Assembly (NCBI GenBank): GCA_963930655.1
Contig: OZ005621.1
Span: forward strand, 12,201,001-12,265,000
From: Myrica gale
Taxonomy: Eukaryota > Streptophyta > Magnoliopsida > Fagales > Myricaceae
Direction: 5' to 3'
DNA length: 64,000 nt
Below, one piece after another: positions 10,203-20,786 of the stretch. The first letter of the stretch is position 1. Each line of letters opens with the position of its first letter. A model generated the notes under the pieces. It saw only the letters and a list, made by a program, of their open reading frames with translations, ran no database searches and was not told where the DNA came from. Both the position numbers and the translations under genes were made by a program.

Positions 10203-10502
10203 TGTAAGACCCCGAAGAAACCTGTGTCTACTTCATTACTAGATGAAGGATTTCATGGCCTATTCTGTGTTAAAAGAAACCTTGCTTGGCCAAGGCATGA
10301 TTTTATGTTAAGAAAATGTATGTGTAATTATTTTGAATTTCTGAAATGTGATGTTATGATTTAAATGCTATGGATGGGATTTTAAATTTTATAGTAACCA
10401 ATTTCATGTTGCTAGATTAATTGTATATTTTCCATCAATATTCTTGATTTTAAATTTTGAAGGATTTTCTTATGAATGATTTTGAAGTATTAAGACTTGC
10501 AT

Positions 10503-10910
10503 GTTGGGCTTAGAAACCTCAAATAATGGGCTGATATTGGGCTACCCATTTATGGCCGGTTATTGGATGTAATTGGGCCTTGAAGTTGTGACATATGGGC
10601 TGCCCAATTACATGTGATGATGGGCCCTTGAAGTGTGATGTTGGGCTACCATGAGGCTTATAACTTTTGGTGTACATTGGGCTTATAATGGCATGCTAAT
10701 GGGCTGCCAAAATAAGCATGGAGATGGGCTTTGGAAAGCATGATATTGGGTTGCCATGGAGCCCATGACAATGGGCCTTGTAATGGTGCTATAGGGCCTT
10801 AAGGAAGTTGGACATTAGGCCTAAGCCCTTAGGCTTATGAATTGGGCTTTAGGATATGATGATGGGCCTTGAATAAAGGGCTTAATGGACTGCCCAATGG
10901 GCCATGCAAA
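10503..10910 (+). promoter_or_regulatory. Cluster of TGGGCY (site II-like) motifs
   Basis: About 14 copies of TGGGCC/TGGGCT occur on one strand in 410 bp, for example ATTGGGCTAC, GATGGGCCCT, AATGGGCTGC. The mirror cluster lies at 15480-15890. In plants TGGGCY is the site II element bound by TCP transcription factors, which suggests promoter or enhancer character. It may equally be a decayed simple repeat. Confidence 0.4.
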
Positions 10911-11550
10911 TTAGATTTAGAAAGTTAGATTAATGGAACTAATCTTACTTAAGTTTCCTAAGCAACTAGATTAGGATAAGTAAACTAGGTAGTTGGAATT
11001 CAACCAAATAAACTAAATGGTGGAACAAGTCTCTAAATAAAAGTTGGATTTATGTGGTGGGGGGAGGACACACGTGAATGACAAGGAGATTTGAATTTTG
11101 TGGTGCAAAGAGTTATACTAGAAAGGCAATGGAGACAAGAGGGAGACAAGAAATGGAAAAGCTGAAAATGACATGGAAGAGGAAATAATGTCATGGCCGA
11201 AAATCATGGCTAGATGCATGCCATTGTCTCACACGCCTAACACCCTTTTTCCTCCTTCAATTGAACTCATTTAGGCCACCTTGGTCGACCAACACAAGCC
11301 TAGAAGTTAAAAACCAAATACCAAAGAGAAGAGAGAAACCGAATACCCAAAAGAGAGAAATCAAGGGGAGGCCAAAACCTTTGAACCAAAAGGCTGAGAT
11401 TTGAGCTTGGATCAAGGGGATTTTGTGTAAAGGGAAGAAGGAGGACAAGGAAGAAGAAGAAAGGAGAAGAAGGAAGTGAAGTGAAAGAGGTATTGTGCAA
11501 AGGAAAGAGAGAAAAGGGACAAAGGAGCACTAAGGTAAAAACCCTCTTGA

Positions 11551-12624
11551 TGGCCGAACTCTTGTGTATAGATCTTAGGGTTTGAGTTGTTTCATGCATG
11601 GATATGTTGAGATCTGGATGATTAAGAACCTTAGGTTGTTTAGTAGGTGAAAGAGAGGAGAAGCTTGCAAAGGAACAAAGAGAAAAGAGAAGGAGCAACA
11701 AGGTAAAAATTTGGATCTCACATTTCCCATGCTAGCCGAATCCTTCATGTATTGGGATCTTGGGCTTTTATGTTTTATTTTGGTTGGAGATTGATCATGG
11801 TTATGTGTAAGTGTTAGATCTGGACATACATGCTTGGATCTAAGATTAAATGTTAAGGAAATGCAAAGGATGAGCAATGTATATTAGAAAAAAAAAGGTT
11901 TAGATCTAACATATGTTGTGCTTGGCCGAATGGTATGCTTGTTTCCTTTTAGATCTTGTGTTGTTGAGGTCTCTAAATGATAGATCTAGAGTTGGTGGTT
12001 GTATATGATGAAAGTATGAATTTAATACATGCAAGATGGGTCATGAATGCAAAGGATATGTATATTATAAATTTTAGCATGAAAAATGTGGGATTTTGAT
12101 GTATAGCCGAACCATGTATGCTTTAGGTTTTCATGAGTGGTTTGTATATGCTTAGATCTGGACATTGGCCATGTTATGTACAAGATTTATGACCTAATGC
12201 ATGGTAGATGATTGCTAAGTGTAAAGAATGCATGCAAAGCGAAAGAACCGAAGAAAACCTAGTGGTGTTGTGATATTTTGAGTTGGCCGAATATTGCTAT
12301 TAGTGATAACTTGTGTTGTGTTTTGATTTTTAGATCCTAAGTTGTGAATTTATTGAATGGAGGAAGGGGTCACCATTGGAGATAAATTTTGACTAAGGAC
12401 ACATAGAACATGGTCTTGGCCGAATGCCTAGTGTTGTAGAGACCCTAATTGCTAGTTTGTGATAAATGGAATATAGTTGATTAGGATGGATAAATGAGAT
12501 TAGGATTGGCTAATCGGATTAAAGGATATTAAGGCTTAGAAGTTAGGGTTATAAGGAATTAGCAAAACCTTGTGTTGAAAGCATGTACTAAAGATTTAAT
12601 TAGAATAAATAGGTCTTGGCCGAA
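11551..12624 (+). repeat. Degenerate repeats of about 180 bp marked by (T/G)GCCGAA
   Basis: TGGCCGAA or TAGCCGAA occurs at 11551, 11733, 11923, 12104, 12284, 12417 and 12617. The spacings are 182, 190, 181, 180, 133 and 200 bp, often with TTAGATCT-like sequence nearby. The first two units also share a purine-rich AAAGAGAAAAG...AAGGTAAAAA segment. The array is mirrored in the right arm. Confidence 0.6.
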
Positions 12625-13177
12625 TTTATTCAGTGAATTACACTTGTGAAGATTTTATTAAGTACATTAAATAATGGGAGATTTGGATTTAACCCTAATC
12701 TATTAATTGATTAAAACCCTAATCGGGAATAGAGATATAAATATTTTGTAATATGGTTAATAATTAAATAACCTAAGTTTAGATATTATTAGAAGAGTAA
12801 ATAAAATACTTTAAATGATTAAAAGAATTTCAGTGATAAATATATATATATATTTTAATTACGTGCTATTTCTTAAAGTCTACGAAATATTTGAATCGCT
12901 TGTAGGCGATCTACGTGTTTTATACACTACCAAGGAAGACCAAGAGTAAGTGGATACTGTTAGTGGACAGTAAGTGGTTCTTTTCAAAACTGGAATGACA
13001 CACTGCATCATTTCATGAACAAGCATGAGATTTTGATCAAGCATGACATGACATGTGGATTGCATGAATTTTTCTAAAGAGAATGTTTATGCAATGATTA
13101 TGGAAAGATTATGGAAAGTTTTATGAAACGATAAGTTAAGTTAAGGGGCACTGGTCGGTACCGTACCATCAAGATGG

Positions 13178-13209
13178 ACTCACATACAGATCATGAATCA
13201 TTGAATAAA
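13178..13209. other. 32-bp loop at the palindrome centre
   Basis: Unpaired spacer between the arms, bounded by ...CATCAAGATGG and CCATCTTGATG.... If extruded or transcribed it would be the loop of a stem of about 3 kb. Confidence 0.85.
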
Positions 13210-16188
13210 CCATCTTGATGGTACGGTACCGACCAGTGTCCCTTAACTTAACTTATCGTTTCATAAAACTTTCCATAATCTTTCCATAATCATTGCATAA
13301 ACATTCTCTTTAGAAAAATTCATGCAATGCACATGTCATGTCATGCTTGATCAAAATCTCATGCTTGTTCATGAAATGATACAGTGTGTCATTCCAGTTT
13401 TGAAAAGAACCACTTACTGTCCACTAACAGTATCCACTTACTCTTGGTCTTCCTTGGTAGTGTATAAAACACGTAGATCGCCTACAAGCGATTCAAATAT
13501 TTCGTAGACTTTAAGAAATAGCACGTAATTAAAATATATATATATATTTATCACTGAAATTCTTTTAATCATTTAAAGTATTATATTTACTCTTCTAATA
13601 ATATCTAAACTTAGGTTATTTAATTATTAACCATATTACAAAATATTTATATCTCTATTCCCGATTAGGGTTTTAATCAATTAATAGATTAGGGTTAAAT
13701 CCAAATCTCCCATTATTTAATGTACTTAATAAAATCTTCACAAGTGTAATTCACTGAATAAATTCGGCCAAGACCTATTTATTCTAATTAAATCTTTAGT
13801 ACATGCTTTCAACACAAGGTTTTGCTAATTCCTTATAACCCTAACTTCTAAGCCTTAATATCCTTTAATCCGATTAGCCAATCCTAATCTCATTTATCCA
13901 TCCTAATCAACTATATTCCATTTATCACAAACTAGCAATTAGGATCTCTACAACACTAGGCATTCGGCCAACACCATGTTCTATGTGTCCTTAGTCAAAA
14001 TTTATCTCCAATGGTGACCCCTTCCTCCATTCAATAAATTCACAACTTAGGATCTAAAAATCAAAACACAACACAAGTTATCACTAATAACAATATTCGG
14101 CCAACTCAAAATATCACAACACCACTAGGTTTTCTTCGGTTCTTTCGCTTTGCATGCATTCTTTACACTTAGCAATCATCTACCATGCATTAGGTCATAA
14201 ATCTTGTACATAACATGGCCAATGTCCAGATCTAAGCATATACAAACCACTCATGAAAACCTAAAGCATACATGGTTCGGCTATACATCAAAATCCCACA
14301 TTTTTCATGCTAAAATTTATAATATACATATCCTTTGCATTCATGACCCATCTTGCATGTATTAAATTCATACTTTCATCATATACAACCACCAACTCTA
14401 GATCTATCATTTAGAGACCTCAACAACACAAGATCTAAAAGGAAACAAGCATACCATTCGGCCAAGCACAACATATGTTAGATCTAAACCTTTTTTTTTT
14501 TTCTAATATACATTGCTCATCCTTTGCATTTCCTTAACATTTAATCTTAGATCCAAGCATGTATGTCCAGATCTAACACTTACACATAACCATGATCAAA
14601 CTCCAACCAAAATAAAACATAAAAGCCCAAGATCCCAATACATGAAGGATTCGGCTAGCATGGGAAATGTGAGATCCAAATTTTTACCTTGTTGCTCCTT
14701 CTCTTTTCTCTTTGTTCCTTTGCAAGCTTCTCCTCTCTTTCACCTACTAAACAACCTAAGGTTCTTAATCATCCAGATCTCAACATATCCATGCATGAAA
14801 CAACTCAAACCCTAAGATCTATACACAAGAGTTCGGCCATCAAGAGGGTTTTTACCTTAGTGCTCCTTTGTCCCTTTTCTCTCTTTCCTTTGCACAATAC
14901 CTCTTTCACTTCACTTCCTTCTTCTCCTTTATTCTTCTTCCTTGTCCTCCTTCTTCCCTTTACACAAAATCTCCTTGATCCAAGCTCAAATCTAAGCCTT
15001 TTGGTTCAAAGGTTTTGGCCTCCCCTTGATTTCTCTCTTTTGGGTATTCGGTTTCTCTCTTCTCTTTGGTATTTGGTTTTTCACTTCTAGGCTTGTGTTG
15101 GTCGACCAAGGTGGCCTAAATGAGTTCAATTGAAGGGGGAAAAAGGGTGTTAGGTGTGTGAGACAATGGCATGCATCTAGTCATGATTTTCGGCCATGAC
15201 ATTATTTCCTCTTCCATGTCATTTTTCAGCTTTTCCATTTCTTGTCTCCCTCTTGTCTCCATTGCCTTTCTAGTATAACTCTTTGCACCACAAAATTCAA
15301 ATCTCCTTGTCATTCACGTGTGTCCTCCCCCCACCACATAAATCCAACTTTTATTTAGAGACTTGTTCCACCATTTAGTTTATTTGGTTGAATTCCAACT
15401 ACCTAGTTTACTTATCCTAATCTAGTTGCTTAGGAAACTTAAGTAAGATTAGTTCCATTAATCTAACTTTCTAAATCTAATTTGCATGGCCCATTGGGCA
15501 GTCCATTAAGCCCTTGATTCAAGGCCCATCATCATATCCTAAAGCCCAATTTATAAGCCTAAGGGCTTAGGCCTAATGTCCAACTTCCTTAAGGCCCAAC
15601 AGCACCATTACAAGGCCCATTGCCATGGGCTCCATGACAACCCAATATCATGCTTTCCAAAGCCCATCTCCATGCTTATTTTGGCAGCCCATTAGCATGC
15701 CATTATAAGCCCAATGTACACCAAAAGTTATAAGCCTCATGGTAGCCCAACATCACACTTCAAGGGCCCATCATCACATGTAATTGGGCAGCCCATATGT
15801 CACAACTTCAAGGCCCAATTACATCCAATAACCGGCCATAAATGGGTAGCCCAATATCAGCCCATTATTTGAGGTTTCTAAGCCCAACATGCAAGTCTTA
15901 ATACTCCAAAATCATTCATAAGAAAATCCTTCAAAGTTTAAAATCAAGAATATTGATGGAAAATATACAATTAATCTAGCAACATGAAATTGGTTACTAT
16001 AAAATTTAAAATCTCATCCATAGCATTTAAATCATAACATCACATTTTAGAAATTCAAAATAATTACACATACATTTTCTTAACATAAAATCATGCCTTG
16101 GCCAAGCAAGGTTTCTTTTAACACAGAATAGGCCATGGAATCCTTCATCTAGTAATGAAGTATACACAGGTTTCTTCGGGGTCTTACA
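13210..16188 (-). repeat. Right arm of the palindrome
   Basis: Reverse complement of the left arm with scattered substitutions and a net 4-bp difference in length. It ends GGTTTCTTCGGGGTCTTACA at the D pol junction. Confidence 0.9.
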
Positions 16189-17551
16189 AAGGTGCACTGG
16201 TTAACTTCTCTTTGATCAGATTATATGCCTTTTCTTGTTCTTTCCCCCACTTAAACGGCACATTTTTCTTGATGACTTCAGTAAGAGGGGCAGCTAAGCT
16301 ACTAAAATCACGCACAAACCGTCTATAGAAGCTAGCTAAGCCGTGGAAGCTCCTCACTTGGCTGATTGTTGTAGGCATTGGCCACTCTTGGATTGCCTTC
16401 ATCTTTTCCTCGTCCACCTCAATTCCTTTATTACTAACAACAAAACCAAGAAACACAAGCTTATCCGTGCAAAAGGTGCCCTTCTTGAGGTTAGCAAACA
16501 ACCTTTCTTTCCTTAGAATTTCGAACAGATTTCAAATGTATTACATGTTCTTCCAAGTTTTTGCTATAAATTAGGATATCATCAAAATACACAACCACAA
16601 ATCTGCCAATAAATGCACGTAAAACATGGTTCATCAAACGCATAAATGTGCTTGGAGCATTAGTTAAACCGAAAGGCATCACTAACCACTCATACAAACC
16701 ATATTTAGTCTTAAAAGCAGTTTTTCATTCATCACCTTCCTTCATCCGAATCTGATGATATCCACTCTTAAGATCAATTTTTGTAAAGACACAAGAACCA
16801 TGCAATTCATCCAGCATATCATCTAATTTAGGAATGGGATGACGATATTTTACCGTGATGTTGTTGATGGCTCGACAGTCAACACACATCCTCCATGTCC
16901 CATCCTTCTTAGGAACTAATAGCACTGGAACCGCACAAGGACTCATGCTTTCACGCACATACCCCTTCTCCAATAATTCACCTACTTGCTTTTGAATTTC
17001 CTTGGTCTCCTCGGGATTACTTCTATAAGCAGGTCAGTTTGGAATTGATGCACCAGGTATGAAATCGATTTGATGTTCAATCCCTCGGATTGGAGGTAAA
17101 CCATAAGGTACCTCTTCGGGAATGACATCTTCAAACTCCTGCAAAAGAGAAAAAATTTTGCTCGGTAAAGTACCGACGAGATAATTAGTACATGAAAGAG
17201 CCTCTTTGTACATAAGTACAATAAGGGGCTGATGTGAAAATAAAGCTCTCATGATCTCACTTTTTTTTGCAATGTAACTAAATTTTTCCTCTCTTGCTCT
17301 CACCATGGCCGAAATCCTCTCCCTTTCTTTTTCACTCTGATCATTGTTTTTCTCTCCTTTTTTCCCAAACTCTTTTTTTTCAATTTCGGCCTTTCTTTCT
17401 CTTTCCTTTTTTTTTCATTTGATCTTTGTAACTTCAATTGGTCCTCCCTGACCTGTTTTGGAGATAAAGGCACAAGAGTAATAGGCTGCTTTTTAAGAGT
17501 GAAAGAATACTTATTTGTGAATCCATCATGCGTAACCCTCAGATCATACTG
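16189..17551 (-). pseudogene. Element D pol: linker and reverse transcriptase
   Basis: Minus strand gives the charged linker, the pre-RT segment ([27 protein letters not shown]) and the reverse transcriptase, with [17 protein letters not shown] and the catalytic YFDD in [12 protein letters not shown] (about 16590). It reaches [11 protein letters not shown] and KLTSAPL, where the palindrome begins. In-frame stops occur near 17035 (after GASIPN) and near 16725 (after KEGDE), with frameshifts near 16500 and just after gag. RNase H is absent. Inactive. Confidence 0.85.
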
Positions 17552-19099
17552 TCATGGTCTTCCCAACAATAAGTGGCATGCATGCATAGGAACCACATCA
17601 CATAGCACCTCATCTTCATATTTTCCAATTGTTAATGCCACCAACACTTGCCTTGTCACCTTGATTTCGCCACATTCATTCAGCCACTGAAGCCGGAAAG
17701 GTTGAGGATGTTTCAAGGTAGTTAAGGCCAATTTCTCCACCAAATAAGTGCTGGCCACATTGGTGCAACTCCCTCCATCGATAATGACACTGCAAACTTT
17801 GTTGTTTACAAAGCACCGAGTATGAAATAGGTTCTCCCTTTGGTTACTTTCTTCCTCCTTAATCTGCACATTGAGAACTCGCCTTGCTACCAATAAATCT
17901 CCAATCACAGCATTTTGCTCTTCATCATCATCCTCCAAAGATGGCATGTCGTCATCATCTACTTCTTCCTCATTCTCTGATTCAAGTTCTCCTTGGGCGT
18001 TTATAACCATCACCCTTTTGTTTACACACTGGCTGGCTATGTGTCCCCGCCCCTGACATTTAAAACACTTAATATCACGAGTTTTAGAACTTGAAGCTTC
18101 TATATTACCTGAAGAAGTGGCAGGTTTTGAATTGGCATTCTTAAAGGGCTGAAACTTTGGCTTATTGTGCAGCTGCTCATCCCTTTTTGGAGCTATCTTC
18201 CATGGATTGGTGGTAGTCATAGGTTTTCCCCTCCTATACAATCCCTTTCGTTTGAATTGCTCCTCCACTTTTATGGCTTGATGCACCATATTCGTCAATT
18301 CAACATAGTGCTGCATCTCGACTATATCTGCAATCTCTCGATTTAATCCGTGCAAGAACCTAGCCATGGTGGCTTCCCGATCCTCTTCTATATTGGCCCG
18401 GATCATAGCTACCTCCATCTCCTTGTAATATTCATCCACGCTTTTGGAACCTTGAGTTAACCTCTGCAACTTTTGATACAATCCCCTATAATAGTGGCTG
18501 GGTACAAAACGCTTCCTCATAAGCATTTTCATCTCCTCCCAAGTGTCTACGGGTGGCTCTCTATTCCTTCTCCTACTAATCAATAGTTGATCCCACCAAA
18601 CAATGGCATAATCAGTAAACTCAATTGCAGCCAACTTAACCTTCTTTATCTCCGAGTAGTTGTGACAGTCAAACACCATCTCCATTTTTGTTTCCCACTC
18701 CAAATAAACTTCAGGCTCATTCTTACCTTGAAAAGATGGAATTTTAATCTTTATGCTTCCTAAATCATTATCCATCTTGGGTCTACCCATCCTAGCTTCT
18801 CTATTCCCATACCCACGCTCATACCTTCCTCGATTCACATATGGCTCATTAAAATCCTCTGACTCCTCCTCTTCCTCAACATTCCTCCAAGGAACACGCC
18901 CACCTCGCTGCCCATTGGGAATGTCTTGTCGCTGGTCTCTAGGAGTTCCTGCTTCTACCCTATCCAACCTTGCATGAATAGGCTCTAACTCATCTCTCAA
19001 CATACGTCTCATCTCCCCTAACATTGCTTGCATTTGGAGGTTTGGAACTGTAGGTTGTCGAGATTCTTCGGTTGCATCTTCTTCTTGATTATTAGACAT
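17552..19099 (-). CDS. Element D gag-protease (515 codons)
   Basis: An unbroken frame from MSNNQEEDATEES. Residues 1-60 form an acidic N-terminal region with a helical segment (MLGEMRRMLRDELEPIHARL). The capsid domain follows ([41 protein letters not shown]; about 150-260), then a basic region, the zinc knuckle [14 protein letters not shown] near residue 350, an acidic stretch (EEEVDDDDMPSLEDDDEEQ), and the aspartic protease ([13 protein letters not shown] near 445) to LLGRP at the end. The frame ends at a stop just after LLGRP where relatives continue, so a small indel or stop has cut the C-terminal protease and pol from gag. Gag would package the RNA and protease would mature the particle. 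This is the most complete single protein of D. Confidence 0.85.
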   Translation of the reverse strand: MSNNQEEDATEESRQPTVPNLQMQAMLGEMRRMLRDELEPIHARLDRVEAGTPRDQRQDIPNGQRGGRVPWRNVEEEEESEDFNEPYVNRGRYERGYGNREARMGRPKMDNDLGSIKIKIPSFQGKNEPEVYLEWETKMEMVFDCHNYSEIKKVKLAAIEFTDYAIVWWDQLLISRRRNREPPVDTWEEMKMLMRKRFVPSHYYRGLYQKLQRLTQGSKSVDEYYKEMEVAMIRANIEEDREATMARFLHGLNREIADIVEMQHYVELTNMVHQAIKVEEQFKRKGLYRRGKPMTTTNPWKIAPKRDEQLHNKPKFQPFKNANSKPATSSGNIEASSSKTRDIKCFKCQGRGHIASQCVNKRVMVINAQGELESENEEEVDDDDMPSLEDDDEEQNAVIGDLLVARRVLNVQIKEEESNQRENLFHTRCFVNNKVCSVIIDGGSCTNVASTYLVEKLALTTLKHPQPFRLQWLNECGEIKVTRQVLVALTIGKYEDEVLCDVVPMHACHLLLGRP

Positions 19100-19574
19100 G
19101 TTTAAAAATCTGCAAAAAAAAGGTTAGAATCCTCACGAACACTCCCTCACGTGTTTCACTCAAGAATGGATACACTAGCACTCGTGTTTTCACTCTAAAC
19201 GGCTTTTACCCTCTTATGGTCTCACACACTCTTGCCTTTTTCCATTCTTTTGTGTCTTCTTTAGTTCTTAATCGAACTGCAAGAACAAATGCAAGATAAT
19301 CCAGCAACGATTCAATGATGAGAAACAACCAAACTCAACAAATAGATCAAAGAACTTGAATAAGGTGAGAAACAAGATTGAAAGGAAGAGCTTTTCTTTC
19401 TGGAATCGTATACTTCGTTCTTTTTTTTTCGTCCTTGTTTTTTTTTGTCTTTTTTTTTCTCTGAGCAAGGAACAGGAAATAGAAACGATTTTTTTTTTTA
19501 GCAAGGAACATGAAATAGAAATGCGAATAAAGGATAGTCAAACTTATCTTAGAACCAAAGCTCTGATACCAAAA
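19100..19574 (-). other. Leader and primer-binding site of element D
   Basis: Plus-strand GCTCTGATACCA (19560-19571) is the exact complement of TGGTATCAGAGC, three bases from the LTR. The leader contains long T tracts and a duplicated GCAAGGAACA(G/T)GAAATAGAA. On the minus strand a TTTTTTTGCAG acceptor-like tract lies 10 bases before the gag ATG. Confidence 0.8.
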
Positions 19575-20393
19575 TGATATGAACTCCACCAACAATTGTG
19601 ATGAAACCCGATAACAATGATGGATTGAAACCCCAAGATCGTGAAGACAAGATTTATTGAGCCTTGACCCTTCACCTGACCAGATGATGAACCAAGACTA
19701 CGAAGGATTGAAACGCCACACCAAGGAATCTAGGTGATAAGTTTCGGTTGCTTGAACGCCACAAGATGAACTTGATAAGTTCAAAGAGTTCTTTGAAGAA
19801 CCAAGAGGAACACAAGACCTCTCAAATGATCTGAAAAATCACTATTGAATTCGAAGTTACTGTTCACGCGGAAATGGCCATCTAAATACTTGGAACATCC
19901 CTCCAAGAATAGGAAAGCCATAACTATAGCTTTAAAGTCACATAAATATTACCATAACAGGTTCCCACGAAATTAGGCCTCTTTGTCTACTAGAGGCAGC
20001 CAAAAATAGCTAAAGGACCAGGTACAATGTACTAATCATGCCCCAGCAAAGACCAAGTCTATTCCCCTATTAAATAGCCTTAAAACTCAATAAATTGGAA
20101 CTCATAAAGGGTCATACGTTACTGTTCACGTTGGTGCATGGATATGAGTCTCTTCACTTGCCCTGATGACATAGACTAGGCCTTGATTATTATTGGAGCC
20201 CATCTTGGTTTTTTCAAAATCAGCCCAACTTTCTTGGATTAGCCCATTGAGTGCTTCCTTGAAACGTTTGGCTCTAAGTCTTGTAATTGGGCCACTAGGA
20301 AGTGACAAAGGGTCTTGAGCTCCATTCCCATGTGTATGCTCAACAAGTCTAGCTCCTTGGTCACGTACAAGTCCAGCTCCTTGATTTGCATCA
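19575..20393 (-). repeat. 5' LTR of element D
   Basis: 819 bp, plus strand TGATATGAACTCC...TTGATTTGCATCA. The boundary follows from the primer site on the left and GGAAG (20394-20398) on the right. It belongs to a different LTR family from B, C and A but carries the same pol-tail coding start (GPITRLRAKRFKEALNGLIQ). Confidence 0.9.
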
Positions 20394-20786
20394 GGAAGCA
20401 ATTTTGAACTTCTTTTGGCTGGAAATCTTTCCTTCCGTATATGTAACCTAACCCAATCTCCGGGTTCAAACAACATCTTGTGACTTTCCTTGTTGGCATG
20501 TTTTACATATTGCTCCGTTCGTCGCTCAATGTTGAGTCGTGCCTTCTCATGGATCTGCTTGACAAAATCAACTTTCTTTTTGCCGTCGAAATTAACATGT
20601 TCAGTCACAGGCAAAGGAGACAAATCCAATGGGGTTAAAGGATTAAAACCGTACACAATTTCAAATGGTGAAAATTGAGTAGCAGAATGAACGGCTCTAT
20701 TATAAGCGAGCTCGACATGTGGTAAACACTCTTCCCATGTTTTGATATTCGTTCTAATGATCGCCCTCAACAAAGTAGACAATGTC
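20394..20786 (-). pseudogene. Element B integrase C-terminal part
   Basis: Encodes the post-core integrase segment: [40 protein letters not shown], then a basic region ([34 protein letters not shown]) to SSKLLP. It connects on the right, across element C, with the integrase core ending at 27623, and on the left, across element D, with 9047. Confidence 0.87.

Larger units (their letters stand above)
10203..13177 (+). repeat. Left arm of the palindrome
   Basis: Contains, in order, a TGGGCY-rich block (10500-10910), purine-rich leader-like sequence (11430-11700), GCCGAA-bearing repeats of about 180 bp (11551-12624), a TA-repeat (about 12840-12853) and the core end GGTACCGTACCATCAAGATGG. A 133-codon frame (minus, 11300-11701) is present in both arms but has low-complexity S/F/L composition and is not convincing as a gene. 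Confidence 0.9.
10203..16188. mobile_element. 5,986-bp near-perfect palindrome (fold-back-like insert)
   Basis: The left arm (10203-13177) begins TGTAAGACCCCGAAGAAACC and the right arm (13210-16188) ends with its exact complement. The arms are about 2,975 and 2,979 bp and differ at only occasional bases; two were counted in the first 110 bp. The insert sits in element D's pol. On its right D stops at KLTSAPL (before RNase H) and on its left D resumes at [10 protein letters not shown] (integrase), so roughly 730 bp of D, judged from element C, are missing. No target duplication is visible. No transposase frame was recognised. The TGTAAGACCCC end resembles LTR starts of large chromovirus families such as Tekay/Del. 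Possible origins are an inverted duplication of such an LTR, a fold-back element, or a hairpin cDNA. Confidence 0.9.
9048..20393 (-). mobile_element. Antisense chimeric gypsy element D, TSD GGAAG
   Basis: Bounded by GGAAG on both sides and by TG/CA ends. From right to left: full LTR (20393-19575), primer site, leader, gag-protease (19099-17552), RT region (to 16189), the palindromic insert, an integrase fragment (10202-9739), then a second copy of the leader and gag N-terminus (9738-9129), and only the last 85 bp of an LTR (9132-9048). The second leader plus gag segment in place of the pol end and 3' LTR body cannot come from simple deletion of a standard element. The intact duplication shows the rearranged molecule integrated as one unit. 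Confidence 0.85.

Noticed and set aside
11300-11701. 133-codon frames in the palindrome arms (also 14689-15090)
   Set aside because: Low-complexity S/F/L composition on the complement of a purine-rich tract; conservation follows from arm identity.
10203-16188. Palindrome as a standard DNA transposon with 9- or 5-bp target duplication
   Set aside because: The flanks (GACTT before, AAGGT after) do not match, and host pol sequence is missing between them.
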